DNA from: Allorhodopirellula heiligendammensis
Lineage (GTDB): Bacteria > Planctomycetota > Planctomycetia > Pirellulales > Pirellulaceae
Assembly: GCF_007860105.1 (NCBI RefSeq)
Contig: NZ_SJPU01000002.1
Span: forward strand, 1,043,739 to 1,107,738
DNA length: 64,000 nt
Reading direction: 5' to 3'
In this document: one piece after another, positions 46,063 through 54,857 of the stretch
Position numbering within the stretch: the stretch's first letter is position 1
Layout of the letters: the number at the start of each line of letters is the position of its first letter
Program-made: the position numbers and the translations under genes
The notes under the pieces: model-generated
What the model was told of the DNA's origin: nothing
Database searches by the model: none
What the model saw: the letters and a program-made list of their open reading frames with translations, nothing else

Positions 46063-48161
46063 TCGCGGTACCCCGTGCTCTCGCCGCTCTGAGTTGGATT
46101 CCTGCCCTGACGGGTGTGTGGCCATGGGCGCTGCTGGCGGCCGTCCCGATCGGCATCATCTTGATGTACTTTCTGAAACTGCGGCGGGAACCTATCGAGG
46201 TCCCGAGTACCTATTTGTGGTCTCGGACCATTGAAGATCTGCACGTCAATAGTTTATTGCAGCGACTTCGCAACAGCATCCTGTTGTTGCTTCAATTGTT
46301 GGCCGTGTTGTTGGCGGCAGCGGCGTTGTTTCGTCCAGGCGTCCGCGGTCAAACCAGTTCACTCGGCCGGATTGTGTTCTTGCTTGATACGTCGGCGAGC
46401 ATGCAGGCGCCTGCGGCAGATGCCGACAATGGGCATTCCGAAACTCGATTTGAGCAAGCCCGCAGACGCATCGGTGAACGGGTCGAGTCGATGCAGGATC
46501 ACGAATCGGCGATGTTGATCACGTTCAGCGACCGAGCCGAAGTCATGCAGGGGTTCACGTCTGATCGCGGCCGCCTTCGTGATGCCCTTGCTCGATGCCA
46601 GGTGACCAATCGACCGACTGATATTCTCGCCGCACTTCGCGCTGCCGATGGGCTCGCCAATGCGCGGCGGGTTTCCAACACGGATGGCTCGGATGGCTCG
46701 GATGGCTCGGATGGCTCGGATGGCGAGTCGGGGGCCGACGCGATCCCTGCGGAGTTGCAGCTTTACAGCGATGGCAATTTTGCTGCGACGCTCGACATTG
46801 ATCTCGGTAACTTGCAGCCGGTGTATCACGCGATCGGGTCGGAGCAGACTAAAAATCTTGCTATCACCTCGTTTTCCGCTACACGAAACTTGCAAGACCC
46901 GACACAGGTCGAAGCCTTTGCCACGGTCGTCAACACCGGTGGTGAGGCCGTGGCGACTGAGGCGTCCTTGTTTCTCGAAGGTCGGCTCGTCGATGCTACT
47001 GAGATATCACTCGCACCCGGGGAACAGAGCGGCATGTCCTTCACCGTCGAAGCGGCAGACGCGATCCGGTTGCGTTTCAGTATCAATGTCGACGATGACC
47101 TCTCTCTGGACAACACTGCCTACGCCGCCCTCACTCCGGCGGGTCTCGTTTCGGTCCTGGTTGTTACCGCAGGAAATCGTCCTTTGGAGCTGGGGCTGAC
47201 GACCGACAAAGCGAAACGAATTGCCAGTTGCGAATTCGTTACTCCTGATTATCTGACGAGCGATGCATATGCAAAACGTGCTACCACCGGTCGCGACGAT
47301 TTGATGATCTTCGATCGCTGCAAACCGCCGAAGTTGCCAGCCACCCATACGTTCACAATCGGCGAACTGCCCAGTGAGGATTGGAAATGGACAACTCCGA
47401 CGGGCGGTCTGACACTAATCGATATCGATCGCGGCCACCCCATATTGCGTTACTTGGAAATGTATTCGCTACTAGTATTTTCGGGGCGTGGGATCGAGGG
47501 CCCTGAAGGCACGTCGACGTTGGTCGAATCTGATCTTGGCACGGTCATGGCAGTCGCACCACGTGGGGGCTACCGCGACCTCGTCCTAGGCTTTGCGATG
47601 GTCGACGAAGATGCCGACGGTGTCCCGCAAGCGAACACGAACTGGTATGCCGAGCGATCCTGGCCCGTCTTTCTACTGAACGTGTTACGGTATCTTGCCG
47701 GGGCGGCCGACTCGTCATCGGCACCCACTTACCAGCCAGGCGATACCGTTCCTGTGCGTCTGGAAGGCGTCGTTAACGAGGTGGAGTTGGTGCGCACCGA
47801 CGATGCCGATCGCGATACCTCGCTAGAGGTCCTGGCTGTTGGTGAAGGAGGCAGCCTCGAAATCGTCGATACGGATCTACCAGGGAACTACCAGCTTACC
47901 AGCGTCGAGAGCCGCCTTCCGCTGCCAAGCGACACTCGCACGGACCCTCGGACAAACGTCGTTGATCGCTTTGCGGTCAACCTGTTTGATACTCAAGAAA
48001 GCAGCGTTTCCACCAAACCGGACGTTGAAATCGGATACCAGAGGGTAACCGCGACCAGCGCGGGCATCGAGTCACGCCGCGAGTATTGGCGTCTGCTTCT
48101 GATGCTCGCGCTCGCCGTATTGCTCGGCGAATGGTGGCTGTACAGTCGGCGGGTGAGCTAG
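46059..48161 (+). CDS. BatA-like membrane protein with vWA domain
   Basis: A 700-residue protein with an N-terminal BatA/aerotolerance-type region (two hydrophobic segments: WALLAAVPIGIILMYF and LLLQLLAVLLAAAALF). A vWA domain follows with MIDAS DTSASMQ. A beta-rich region (CARDB-like, about 265-360) and a glutamine amidotransferase-like or Ig-like middle come next, and a final membrane segment (LLLMLALAVLLGEWWLY). It starts inside the end of the DUF58 gene. A 9-bp tandem repeat adds DGS units near residue 210. Membrane-anchored vWA/DUF58 partners are typical of Bat operons; the exact role is unknown. Confidence 0.85.
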   Translation: MIAVPRALAALSWIPALTGVWPWALLAAVPIGIILMYFLKLRREPIEVPSTYLWSRTIEDLHVNSLLQRLRNSILLLLQLLAVLLAAAALFRPGVRGQTSSLGRIVFLLDTSASMQAPAADADNGHSETRFEQARRRIGERVESMQDHESAMLITFSDRAEVMQGFTSDRGRLRDALARCQVTNRPTDILAALRAADGLANARRVSNTDGSDGSDGSDGSDGESGADAIPAELQLYSDGNFAATLDIDLGNLQPVYHAIGSEQTKNLAITSFSATRNLQDPTQVEAFATVVNTGGEAVATEASLFLEGRLVDATEISLAPGEQSGMSFTVEAADAIRLRFSINVDDDLSLDNTAYAALTPAGLVSVLVVTAGNRPLELGLTTDKAKRIASCEFVTPDYLTSDAYAKRATTGRDDLMIFDRCKPPKLPATHTFTIGELPSEDWKWTTPTGGLTLIDIDRGHPILRYLEMYSLLVFSGRGIEGPEGTSTLVESDLGTVMAVAPRGGYRDLVLGFAMVDEDADGVPQANTNWYAERSWPVFLLNVLRYLAGAADSSSAPTYQPGDTVPVRLEGVVNEVELVRTDDADRDTSLEVLAVGEGGSLEIVDTDLPGNYQLTSVESRLPLPSDTRTDPRTNVVDRFAVNLFDTQESSVSTKPDVEIGYQRVTATSAGIESRREYWRLLLMLALAVLLGEWWLYSRRVS
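46682..46726 (+). repeat. 9-bp in-frame tandem repeat (DGS units)
   Basis: GGATGGCTC occurs four times perfectly (46682-46717) and once incompletely, within the vWA gene, and encodes a DGSDGSDGSDG stretch. The length is a multiple of three, so copy-number change would keep the frame. A short charged flexible loop near a MIDAS domain is the likely product. Confidence 0.92.
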
Positions 48162-48313
48162 CAGCATATTGAGTGAGTTGGTTTCGCTGTCCGAACGAAA
48201 ACAAATACACAAATACCAGCCCGAAGCGCCAGCGAGGGACGAGATGGACGGTCTCGCTGGCGCTTCGGGTTAGTGAATCAACAGCCAGCTAACCATGCAC
48301 CGACAAATTGAGT
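48162..48313. repeat. Palindromic intergenic repeat, best copy
   Basis: A 17-bp perfect inverted repeat, CCCGAAGCGCCAGCGAG (48220-48236) with CTCGCTGGCGCTTCGGG (48253-48269), has a 16-base loop. Flanking sequence (GTGAGTTGGTTTCGCTGTCCGAA and GTGAATCAACAGCCAGCTAACC) is also shared with the copy near 51.2 kb. It lies after the vWA gene and may act as a bidirectional terminator or be a REP-like mobile repeat. Confidence 0.85.
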
Positions 48314-48388
48314 TTAAACGCGTCGGGCAACGAACAGGATCAAGAGAATTAACAAAATCGTTCCTAGAATTCCACCGCCAATATACAT
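48314..48388 (-). CDS. 24-residue hydrophobic membrane peptide
   Basis: A short ORF, MYIGGGILGTILLILLILFVARRV, on the minus strand. A Shine-Dalgarno sequence (GGAGA, about 7 bases upstream of the ATG) supports translation. The product is one hydrophobic helix with a positively charged end, as in the small membrane proteins often found in bacteria. It stands alone between a palindromic repeat and the TIM-barrel gene. Expression and function are unknown; similarity to any family was not tested. Confidence 0.6.
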   Translation of the reverse strand: MYIGGGILGTILLILLILFVARRV

Positions 48389-48648
48389 TTCAATCTCTCC
48401 GCAAGGGTTAATAGAATCCGCGTTGAAGTAACACGCGGACTGAACGAAGAGCTGTAGTAGCAACCGCCGTGCCAATGCGTTCGCAAAACGATATTTAGAG
48501 GAAACAGCCGGTTCGAGTGCCTGATGAGGTTCGCCCGCGAAGACCTCGCTTGGCGATCTCTTTCGAATCGAACGAGGACCGCTGCTGAAGTGTTACGAGG
48601 TCTAGTGTGGTGCAACGAGTGGTTGCAAGGCCGGCCTCGGTAGCGTTC

Positions 48649-49563
48649 CTAAACGCCCAAAGCTGTTCGCAATTGCTCGTGGAACTTAGGTATGTTTTCA
48701 TAGGGGGACTCATCCTCATATTCGAGGATGACGTACCCTTGATAGCCAGAGTCTTTGAGAATGTCTCCAATCCGTGGCAAGTCGGCCGGATAGATTTTTC
48801 CAGCGGGCGTTTTCATGCTGGCTTTGACTTGCACATTGACTGCGTAGGGGGCACAAGCGGCGAGATCAGCATAGGGGGTCTCGCTGTGAAAGTTACCGGT
48901 ATCAAGATTGATGCCGATCCATGGGCTGTCCACTCGCCGCATGATTTCTAGCATGTTTGCGGCTGTGAGATTCCCATGGTTCTCCACGCCGATGAAGACA
49001 CCTTGGGTCGCTGCGTGGGCAGCGCATTGGCTGAGTGCCGCAATCGCCTCGTCAAGCCGATTCGTGTCTTCGTTGAGATCCTTAGCGGTGCCAGCAAAGA
49101 ACCGCACGTGGGGTGCTCCGAGGACGGCGGCGCGGTCGATCCACTGCTTCGCCGCAGCGACTTCGTCATCGAGTCGTTGGCCTCGTCCGACGGTGAAATT
49201 ATTTCCAATTGCTGTTCCTGAGATCGCTACGCCCCGCAGGAACGCCGCGTGTCGCAACGACAACAAATAGGCTTGGTCACAGGCTGGGGGAAAGAAGTAG
49301 CTGGTCAGTTCCGCGGCATCAAAGTTTTGGGCGACACAGTAATCAAGAAAATCCAACATGTCGATTTCTTGACTGCCCTGCGGAACTTCCTGTCTCCTGC
49401 CACGGGAAAAACCGAAGTACTCTCGTAGGGAATAGGCAGCCAATCCAATACTCAGTCGAGGCGGACCGGTTCGTTGAAACGGCCCACGGCCGAAAGCAGA
49501 CGAAGCAGTGGCCGACGCAGCAGCAAGCCCAACAAGAAAATCACGACGCTGCATAAGAAACAC
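48649..49563 (-). CDS. Tat-exported sugar phosphate isomerase/epimerase-like TIM barrel
   Basis: A 304-residue protein with a twin-arginine signal near the N-terminus (MQRRDFLVGLAAASATASSAFG), beginning at either the Met at 49563 or that at 49554. The rest is an AP-endonuclease-2/xylose-isomerase-like barrel. It has probable metal ligands in VENHGNLTAANML, GINLDTGNFHSE, and the Glu in YVILEYEDE. Planctomycetes carry many exported members that probably act on sugars or inositols outside the cytoplasm. The substrate is unknown. It is the last gene on the strand after rtcB, with about 100 bases between. Confidence 0.82.
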   Translation of the reverse strand: MFLMQRRDFLVGLAAASATASSAFGRGPFQRTGPPRLSIGLAAYSLREYFGFSRGRRQEVPQGSQEIDMLDFLDYCVAQNFDAAELTSYFFPPACDQAYLLSLRHAAFLRGVAISGTAIGNNFTVGRGQRLDDEVAAAKQWIDRAAVLGAPHVRFFAGTAKDLNEDTNRLDEAIAALSQCAAHAATQGVFIGVENHGNLTAANMLEIMRRVDSPWIGINLDTGNFHSETPYADLAACAPYAVNVQVKASMKTPAGKIYPADLPRIGDILKDSGYQGYVILEYEDESPYENIPKFHEQLRTALGV

Positions 49564-49659
49564 CTTGTGCGAGAACTGATCGGTTCACTTTGAAACAGCC
49601 TGTTGACGCTGATAGGCTGACTGAGCAGCATAACCGACGGCGGCTGTGGTGTCATCTTT

Positions 49660-51156
49660 TCAGTCGTCTGCTTTGCTGGAGTCTTTGATGACAAAGCGTG
49701 CTTTCAAACGCGCTACTTCGCTGGCCAAGTTTGCTGTCTTGACGGATCGCAATACCTCTTCGAAATCCTTGTATGCTGCAGGTGCTTCATCCATTGGATA
49801 TTGTCGGCAGTTACTCAGAATGTCGTGTTGATCCAGCTCGCTGTCGATGGTCGATTGATTGAGCGTGCGTTTGGCTTGTCTCCTTCCGAGCACACGTCCA
49901 GCACCATGATTGACGCTAAACCGAGACTTCGACGCACCAGCATCCGCGACCATCACCGCCGAGCCGTCTCGCGGATTACCGGGCAACAGAATGGGGTGTC
50001 CTGAATTAGCAAAGGGTGTCCCACGCAGTGCATGGTGCCCAGCTGGGTAAGCTCGGGTTGCGCCCTTACGGTGGACCCATGCCGGTTGGCTGTCAACAAT
50101 TTCCTTTTTGGCAATGTTGTGACTGATGAAGTAGACGAGCCGACCGGTCGTGCCGGGGATCACTTCCTGAAACGCTTCGAGAACAAGCGCATTGATCATC
50201 AAATGATTCACCGTCGCGAAGTTTGCACCCAATGCCATATCGTCGAGATAGTCATTCGCTTCGGACGTTCCCAAGGGCGCATAGACCAGTTCGCGATCCC
50301 GTCCGGGAAGTGGAATCCCCCAGCGATCGAACTTGGCCTGGAGGGTCTTGAATTGGCCCGATGCCAAATTATGTCCGAAGCCACGAGATCCACAGTGAGA
50401 TAGAAACGCAACATGGTTATCGCGCAGCCCGAATACGTCGGCGACTTCGCGAGCGAGATTGCTATCGTCGACGGAAACGACCTCGCATTCGCCAAAGTGA
50501 TTACCACCACCATACGAACCGAGCTGTGACATCTTGTCGGAAAAGTTGCTCATGTGTCGTTGTTCGAGCAATACGTCCAAGCGTGCCTCCAACGCCGATT
50601 GCGATTCGTCGTGGCCGACATGAAATGCATCCTCGCAATACTCTGCCCATTCCGATGGAATGCCGAGCTGTTCACACACGCTTTGGCTAGCGCCCTCAAC
50701 AACCAACTGCTTGCCCAGCGTACGGTTGACTGATCGCGACTTGGTGACGTTACGTTGGCCCTTCCCGGCGCCGGTAGGCGTGCGTTGGCAGATCGCAGAA
50801 ATCAACGCCCGCCGAGTTTTGCGATCATCGACTGCCTCGGCGGGCAAGTCCAGTTGCAACAAACTCATCGAGCATTTGATGTCGACACCCACAGGTCCGG
50901 GATAGATGTGAGTCGGTGAGATCATCACACAGCCTACCGGAGCACCGTATCCCAAGTGCGCGTCGGGGTTCAAAATGACATCTGTCACCCCCGGTGCCTG
51001 CATCGAATTGATCGCTTGTTGCAAGCAGACTTCATCAAATGTCTCGCGGATTGCCTGCGTTCCAATCACCGTGATCGGTTTGGTCGTCGCGGTCGGCAAC
51101 ATCGCTGTCGCTTCACCGGTGGGAATGAGGCGGACGGGAGCGGATTGAGCAGACAT
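49660..51156 (-). CDS. rtcB: RtcB-family RNA ligase
   Basis: A protein of about 498 residues from the Met at 51156; the upstream Met at 51213 lies inside a palindromic repeat and is rejected. RtcB joins 2',3'-cyclic phosphate RNA ends to 5'-OH ends using GTP and Mn2+. Metal-binding motifs are visible: GVDIKCSM, HFGECEV, HCGSRGFGH and SHNIAKKE. The guanylylated histidine is expected in VNHGAGRVLGRRQAK. No archease or rtcA gene is adjacent, so control of this locus is not evident. The ligase may repair cleaved tRNA or mRNA. Confidence 0.93.
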   Translation of the reverse strand: MSAQSAPVRLIPTGEATAMLPTATTKPITVIGTQAIRETFDEVCLQQAINSMQAPGVTDVILNPDAHLGYGAPVGCVMISPTHIYPGPVGVDIKCSMSLLQLDLPAEAVDDRKTRRALISAICQRTPTGAGKGQRNVTKSRSVNRTLGKQLVVEGASQSVCEQLGIPSEWAEYCEDAFHVGHDESQSALEARLDVLLEQRHMSNFSDKMSQLGSYGGGNHFGECEVVSVDDSNLAREVADVFGLRDNHVAFLSHCGSRGFGHNLASGQFKTLQAKFDRWGIPLPGRDRELVYAPLGTSEANDYLDDMALGANFATVNHLMINALVLEAFQEVIPGTTGRLVYFISHNIAKKEIVDSQPAWVHRKGATRAYPAGHHALRGTPFANSGHPILLPGNPRDGSAVMVADAGASKSRFSVNHGAGRVLGRRQAKRTLNQSTIDSELDQHDILSNCRQYPMDEAPAAYKDFEEVLRSVKTANLASEVARLKARFVIKDSSKADD

Positions 51157-51177
51157 GAGAGCGAGGGGGTAGCAGCT

Positions 51178-51300
51178 TGGTGAGTTAGTTGCGTTCGCTG
51201 TCCGAATGCGCAAATACGAATCCGAAACGCAGGCGAGGGACGAGATCGACTATCTCGCTGGTGCGCCTGGTTCGTAAATCAACAGGCAGTTAGGGCAACA
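51178..51300. repeat. Palindromic intergenic repeat, second copy
   Basis: Related to the element at 48162-48290. TTCGCTGTCCGAA, CGCAGGCGAGGGACGAGAT and AAATCAACAGGCAGTTAGG are shared, but the arms (CCGAAACGCAGGCGAG, CTCGCTGGTGCGCCTGG) no longer pair perfectly. It lies between rtcB and the PQQ-repeat gene. Confidence 0.8.
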
Positions 51301-51347
51301 GGAAGTTCATGGTTCAGGATGAGAGAGGTCCGTGACGGTTCAGAGGT

Positions 51348-52847
51348 TCAGGGGAGAGCGGGTAGTTCGAGGCACAACAACGTGTCGTTGCCTCGGACTA
51401 GAAAACAGTTGCCTGCTATGATTGGGGCCGACCAGCAGGGGTAGGTGATTGCTGGCCGTTCGTCGGTGGCGATGTCGAGTGGCCATACGCCAAGCTGATC
51501 AAAACGCTCCGGTGTGCAACGAGCAAGATGCAATTCACCATCCTCTTGGAGAATTATCAGCACATCTCCAATTCGCGAAGCCGTGCTGCGGCGACGCGCC
51601 AGCGAGGTCCACTGTACCTCTCCTGTCGAGAATTCAAGACAACGAAAATCGCTGTCGGGAGCGTTGCGACCACTGCAGGCGTATAAGTAACCATCCTGCA
51701 GCACCGGCGTCGATAAGTGCGACCTCAGACTCTGGGCGCGACGGTTGCCTGCTTCATCTGCCCAGACGACTTCGAACTTGGCGTCGCCATGGCTGATTGT
51801 GATTTCGAAGAGGCTCGCACCCATTTCGTAGCATTCGCTGATCAGGACTCGATTGCCATCGACTACCGGCACCATCGCGTTGACGCTTTCAACAAGATTG
51901 GAGCGATAGTGAACGCTGCCAATCGATTTGCCGTTTTGTGGATCGATCACGTGCAAGCCCTCGCGGGCGAAGAATAAGACATAGTCATGATCGTTCAAGT
52001 GAACCGTCCGCGGGCTGCTGTAGCTGGCTAGGTCGTCGCCACACTTCCAGAGTTCCTTGCCAGTGTGACGATCAAACGCTACCACGAGTGAGCCATCGGG
52101 GGAAACCCGCTCCAGTCGACCTGGGGCGATTCGTTGGTCAATCTCAGGACTGCCCCCAATCATCACGAGCACCGCGTCACCAAGTACAAGCGGTGCGGAG
52201 CCAGCACCAAAAAAATTCTGCACGACGTGATATTGCTCGTTCGTTTCGACTCGCCACTGGATCTTACCGTCGTCAATGCTCCTGGCGGTTAAACCACCCG
52301 CTACGCCGAGGGTGAAGATTTGATCGTCGTCAATCGTCGGGGCGCATCGTGGGCCAGTTTCGTAGCCGTACATATCGCGATAGGACAAGGGGTCTGACAC
52401 TGACCACAGCACCTTGCCCGATCGCATCTCAATTTTTCGCAAGCGTTCTTGGCTCTCGAATGCGTCGAAGTGAAAGTAGGCACCTTGATCAATCACCCCG
52501 AGGCCATAGCCATCTCCGAGGGAGAGACTCCAGCGGCAAGCAGTCGGCTGTTGCCACTGCCAGTTGGCAGCGCTACCGACGCCGTCCTCGAGTTTAGCGG
52601 CACCACTGAAATCGATATTGAGGAATCGAGGCCAAGATGCGGTCGCTGGGCCTCCGGGTTGCTCGGCAATCACGGTACGTAGGCTGGTGCATGCACTGCA
52701 GATCAACAACGTGCAGGTCATCATGGACAAAGCGGGCCAAAAAAGAGGGGAAGAATCCTGAGCAAATTTGGTCCCCTTCGTATTGCTCAGTGTTGTGGCT
52801 CGATTTTCTGGCGATATCTGAATGGAATTACTCATAGACGGCTTCAT
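51348..52847 (-). CDS. Exported PQQ-like beta-propeller protein
   Basis: I chose the start at 52847 (MKPSMSNSIQ) because the longer frame to 53090 runs through the tRNA-Leu gene and is an artefact. A signal or membrane anchor follows (ALSMMTCTLLICSACTS, possibly a lipoprotein). Repeated PQQ-enzyme-type blades follow, such as GKVLWSVSDPL, DGKIQWRVETN and HTGKELWKCGDD. It is probably periplasmic or attached to the outer membrane as a scaffold (BamB-like fold) or carries unknown enzymatic activity. No heme or quinone-binding motif was identified. Confidence 0.8.
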   Translation of the reverse strand: MKPSMSNSIQISPENRATTLSNTKGTKFAQDSSPLFWPALSMMTCTLLICSACTSLRTVIAEQPGGPATASWPRFLNIDFSGAAKLEDGVGSAANWQWQQPTACRWSLSLGDGYGLGVIDQGAYFHFDAFESQERLRKIEMRSGKVLWSVSDPLSYRDMYGYETGPRCAPTIDDDQIFTLGVAGGLTARSIDDGKIQWRVETNEQYHVVQNFFGAGSAPLVLGDAVLVMIGGSPEIDQRIAPGRLERVSPDGSLVVAFDRHTGKELWKCGDDLASYSSPRTVHLNDHDYVLFFAREGLHVIDPQNGKSIGSVHYRSNLVESVNAMVPVVDGNRVLISECYEMGASLFEITISHGDAKFEVVWADEAGNRRAQSLRSHLSTPVLQDGYLYACSGRNAPDSDFRCLEFSTGEVQWTSLARRRSTASRIGDVLIILQEDGELHLARCTPERFDQLGVWPLDIATDERPAITYPCWSAPIIAGNCFLVRGNDTLLCLELPALP

Positions 52848-52965
52848 GTAGCTGACTGACGTGGAGTGCTGAGCGACAATTGTACAACATCTGGTTCTGG
52901 CGACATCTTTCGGTATTGATCGACAAGCAGTGAGGTTACCGTTTGCTGTCGTGCCTGCTACGAAA

Positions 52966-52999
52966 AAAGGACCCCGGACGAAATCGTCCGGGGTCCTTT
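52966..52999 (-). terminator. Strong terminator after tRNA-Leu
   Basis: A 16-bp inverted repeat, AAAGGACCCCGGACGA (52966-52981) with TCGTCCGGGGTCCTTT (52984-52999), has a minimal loop and a T-rich flank (TTTTTTCG on the minus strand). It lies 13 bases beyond the 3' end of tRNA-Leu and should end the ribosomal-protein/tRNA transcript. Confidence 0.9.
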
Positions 53000-53012
53000 C
53001 GTTGCTAAACAG

Positions 53013-53096
53013 TAGGGCTGACAGGAATCGAACCTGCACTCCAGTAAAGGAACTGGATCCTAAATCCAGCGCGTCTGCCAGTTCCGCCACAGCCCC
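53013..53096 (-). tRNA. tRNA-Leu (anticodon UAG)
   Basis: An 84-nt class II tRNA on the minus strand. The acceptor stem is GGGGCTG/CAGCCCT, the D arm contains GGCGGAACTGGCAGACGC, and the anticodon stem CTGGA/TCCAG encloses TTTAGGA (anticodon TAG). A long variable arm (TTCCTTTACTGGAGTG) and a T arm CAGG-TTCGATT-CCTG complete it. CCA is not encoded. It follows rplI by 31 bases on the same strand and is likely cut from the ribosomal-protein transcript. Confidence 0.95.
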
Positions 53097-53127
53097 GTGG
53101 CCAGCTAGTTATCAGGTATTTCGTACT

Positions 53128-53673
53128 TTACTCAGCACCGGGTTCGCCACTTTCAGAGGCGACGGTCGGCACGACCCACACCTTGAGGCTGGCTTGGACT
53201 TCACTGTGCAGGTGCACCTTGACGGTGTACAAGCCAAGCTCTTTCAGCGGGCCATCGAGGCGGATTTGGTCTTGAGCCAAATGAACGCCAGCTGCCTTGA
53301 GCGAGTCGACAATTTCGTGAGGTCCAACGCTGCCGTAGAGGTGACCTTCGTCGTTGGCGTTGGCTTCGATGGTGATCGATTGCTTGGCCAATTCGTCGGC
53401 TTGATCTTGGTAGCTTTGGAGCTTTTGGATTTCGATTTCGCGAAGTTTTTCGCGGTGCTTCTCGACCATCCGCTTGTGGTGGTCGGTGGCGATGGTGGCA
53501 AGGCCTTGTGGCAACAGGAAATTCATCGCAAAGCCAGGTTTGACTTCGACCAAGTCACCTTGCTTGCCGAGGTGTTCGACGTTGTGGATCAACAGCAATT
53601 GGATCCCGCCATTGTTTCCTTTGGGCAAACGTTTGAAGTGGCTGTTGGACCGGCGAGTAGCAGCTTTGGACAT
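53128..53673 (-). CDS. rplI: 50S ribosomal protein L9
   Basis: A 181-residue bL9 protein that binds 23S rRNA at the L1 stalk base. The N-terminal RNA-binding domain (about 25-75) carries LLLIHNVEHLGKQGDLVEVKPGFAMNFLLPQGLA. The central helix is followed by the C-terminal domain (HLYGSVGPHEIVDSL, KELGLYTVKVHLHSEV). The N-terminus has a 23-residue extension (SKAATRRSNSHFKRLPKG) compared with the usual start. It is downstream of ssb by about 100 bases; rpsR, usually between them, is absent here. tRNA-Leu follows. Confidence 0.95.
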   Translation of the reverse strand: MSKAATRRSNSHFKRLPKGNNGGIQLLLIHNVEHLGKQGDLVEVKPGFAMNFLLPQGLATIATDHHKRMVEKHREKLREIEIQKLQSYQDQADELAKQSITIEANANDEGHLYGSVGPHEIVDSLKAAGVHLAQDQIRLDGPLKELGLYTVKVHLHSEVQASLKVWVVPTVASESGEPGAE

Positions 53674-53772
53674 GGCGAATGGCTAAAAAACGGGGTGACT
53701 GCGAATGGGTTGGTTAAATGAGATTAAGTATTGAAAGCGAAGAGTGGTCAGGCCGTAGTGGGGCGGGTACTC

Positions 53773-54273
53773 TTAGAATGGAATTTCGGGTTCGTCGTAG
53801 CCAGGTCCGTTACCGGTTGGCTGGGCGTCGCGTGGTTGTTGGGCCGGTGACGCTGGCGGCGCACCGGAGTCATTGTTTGCATTGACGTAGCGTTGTGGGG
53901 CGGGGCTCGACTCATGGACCGCACCACCGTGGCCACCGCTCTCGCCACGACCGCCGATCATCTGCATCCGCTCACCAATCACCTTGACTTTCGAGCGTTT
54001 TTGGCCGTCTTTTTCCCACGTGTCGTGCTTCAACCGACCTTCGATGAAAATAGGACTGCCTTTGGACAGATACTCGCTAGCGACTTCCGCTGTACGTCCG
54101 TAGAGGGTGATGTCGAAGAAGTTGACATCTTCAACCCACTGCCCCTCGCTGTTCTTGCGTTTATCGTTGACTGCCAAGCCAAATTCGGAGACCGCCATGC
54201 CGCTGGGCAAATAGCGCAGCTCGATGTCGCGGGTTAAATTCCCCATCAACATTACGCGGTTATAACTTGCCAT
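53773..54273 (-). CDS. ssb: Single-stranded DNA-binding protein
   Basis: A 166-residue SSB that coats single-stranded DNA in replication and repair. The OB-fold covers about 1-110 ([41 protein letters not shown]). A disordered Gly/Pro/Gln-rich linker leads to the acidic tip DEPEIPF, which recruits partner proteins. The order rpsF-ssb is normal, and rplI lies downstream. It is separated from rpsF by about 80 bases. The ATG lies in good context (GAGGAGACC upstream on this strand). Confidence 0.96.
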   Translation of the reverse strand: MASYNRVMLMGNLTRDIELRYLPSGMAVSEFGLAVNDKRKNSEGQWVEDVNFFDITLYGRTAEVASEYLSKGSPIFIEGRLKHDTWEKDGQKRSKVKVIGERMQMIGGRGESGGHGGAVHESSPAPQRYVNANNDSGAPPASPAQQPRDAQPTGNGPGYDEPEIPF

Positions 54274-54353
54274 GGCGGTGGTCTCCTCAGGTCATCTCAC
54301 ATCAAAACTGGAACAACTCGCTGTTGTTGAGAGCATCCAGCAGCGAGTTAGGT

Positions 54354-54791
54354 TCAGGCGTCGGCGACGGCAGGCTCGTCGGAGCTTTCGTCAGCGGCAT
54401 CGCTACCGTCGTCACCATCTAGGTCAGCGGCATCGTCGCCATGGGGGCCTGTGAAGTGCTCGCCCCGTGCATTGGCAAGGATAGGCTCGACCAGTCGTGG
54501 ATCCAAGCGAATGGTCAATTCGCGGATGACGGACTCATTGAGTGTGAGCGAACGGGCCAGCTTCGGCAGGTTCGGTCCATCCATGCTGAAGTAGATGAGG
54601 TAGTAAGTACCTTTTTGGTGCTTGTCGATTGGATAGGCGAGCTTTTGCTCCATCCACATCCGGCTGACGAGCACTTCGCCACCGGCTTCGGCGACGAGCT
54701 CCTCCAACTGCTTGCTCACGCCACCCGGATCACGGGCGTAGTGATTGCTGTCGAGGATAAACAATGTTTCGTAGGTTTTGACGTTAGCCAC
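54354..54791 (-). CDS. rpsF: 30S ribosomal protein S6
   Basis: A 145-residue bS6 protein of the small-subunit platform. The core is normal (YETLFILDSNHYARDPGG, RMWMEQKLAYPIDKHQKGTYYL, LARSLTLNESVIRELTIRLDP). After about residue 105 there is an acidic tail (GDDAADLDGDDGSDAADESSDE), longer than most S6 tails and unlike E. coli Glu additions. Its partner S18 (rpsR) is not encoded here. pth lies upstream by about 65 bases on the same strand. Confidence 0.95.
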   Translation of the reverse strand: MANVKTYETLFILDSNHYARDPGGVSKQLEELVAEAGGEVLVSRMWMEQKLAYPIDKHQKGTYYLIYFSMDGPNLPKLARSLTLNESVIRELTIRLDPRLVEPILANARGEHFTGPHGDDAADLDGDDGSDAADESSDEPAVADA

Positions 54792-54857
54792 GGGTCAGAT
54801 CGCGGGGAAATCGGAAGGTGGGTGGAAGTAAAGAACGCAAATGGAAGGTGAAAAACG

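Noticed and set aside
52848-53090. N-terminal extension of the PQQ-repeat ORF (MAELADALDL...)
   Set aside because: It is translated through the tRNA-Leu gene and its terminator, a well-known shadow of tRNA-Leu; the start at 52847 is better.
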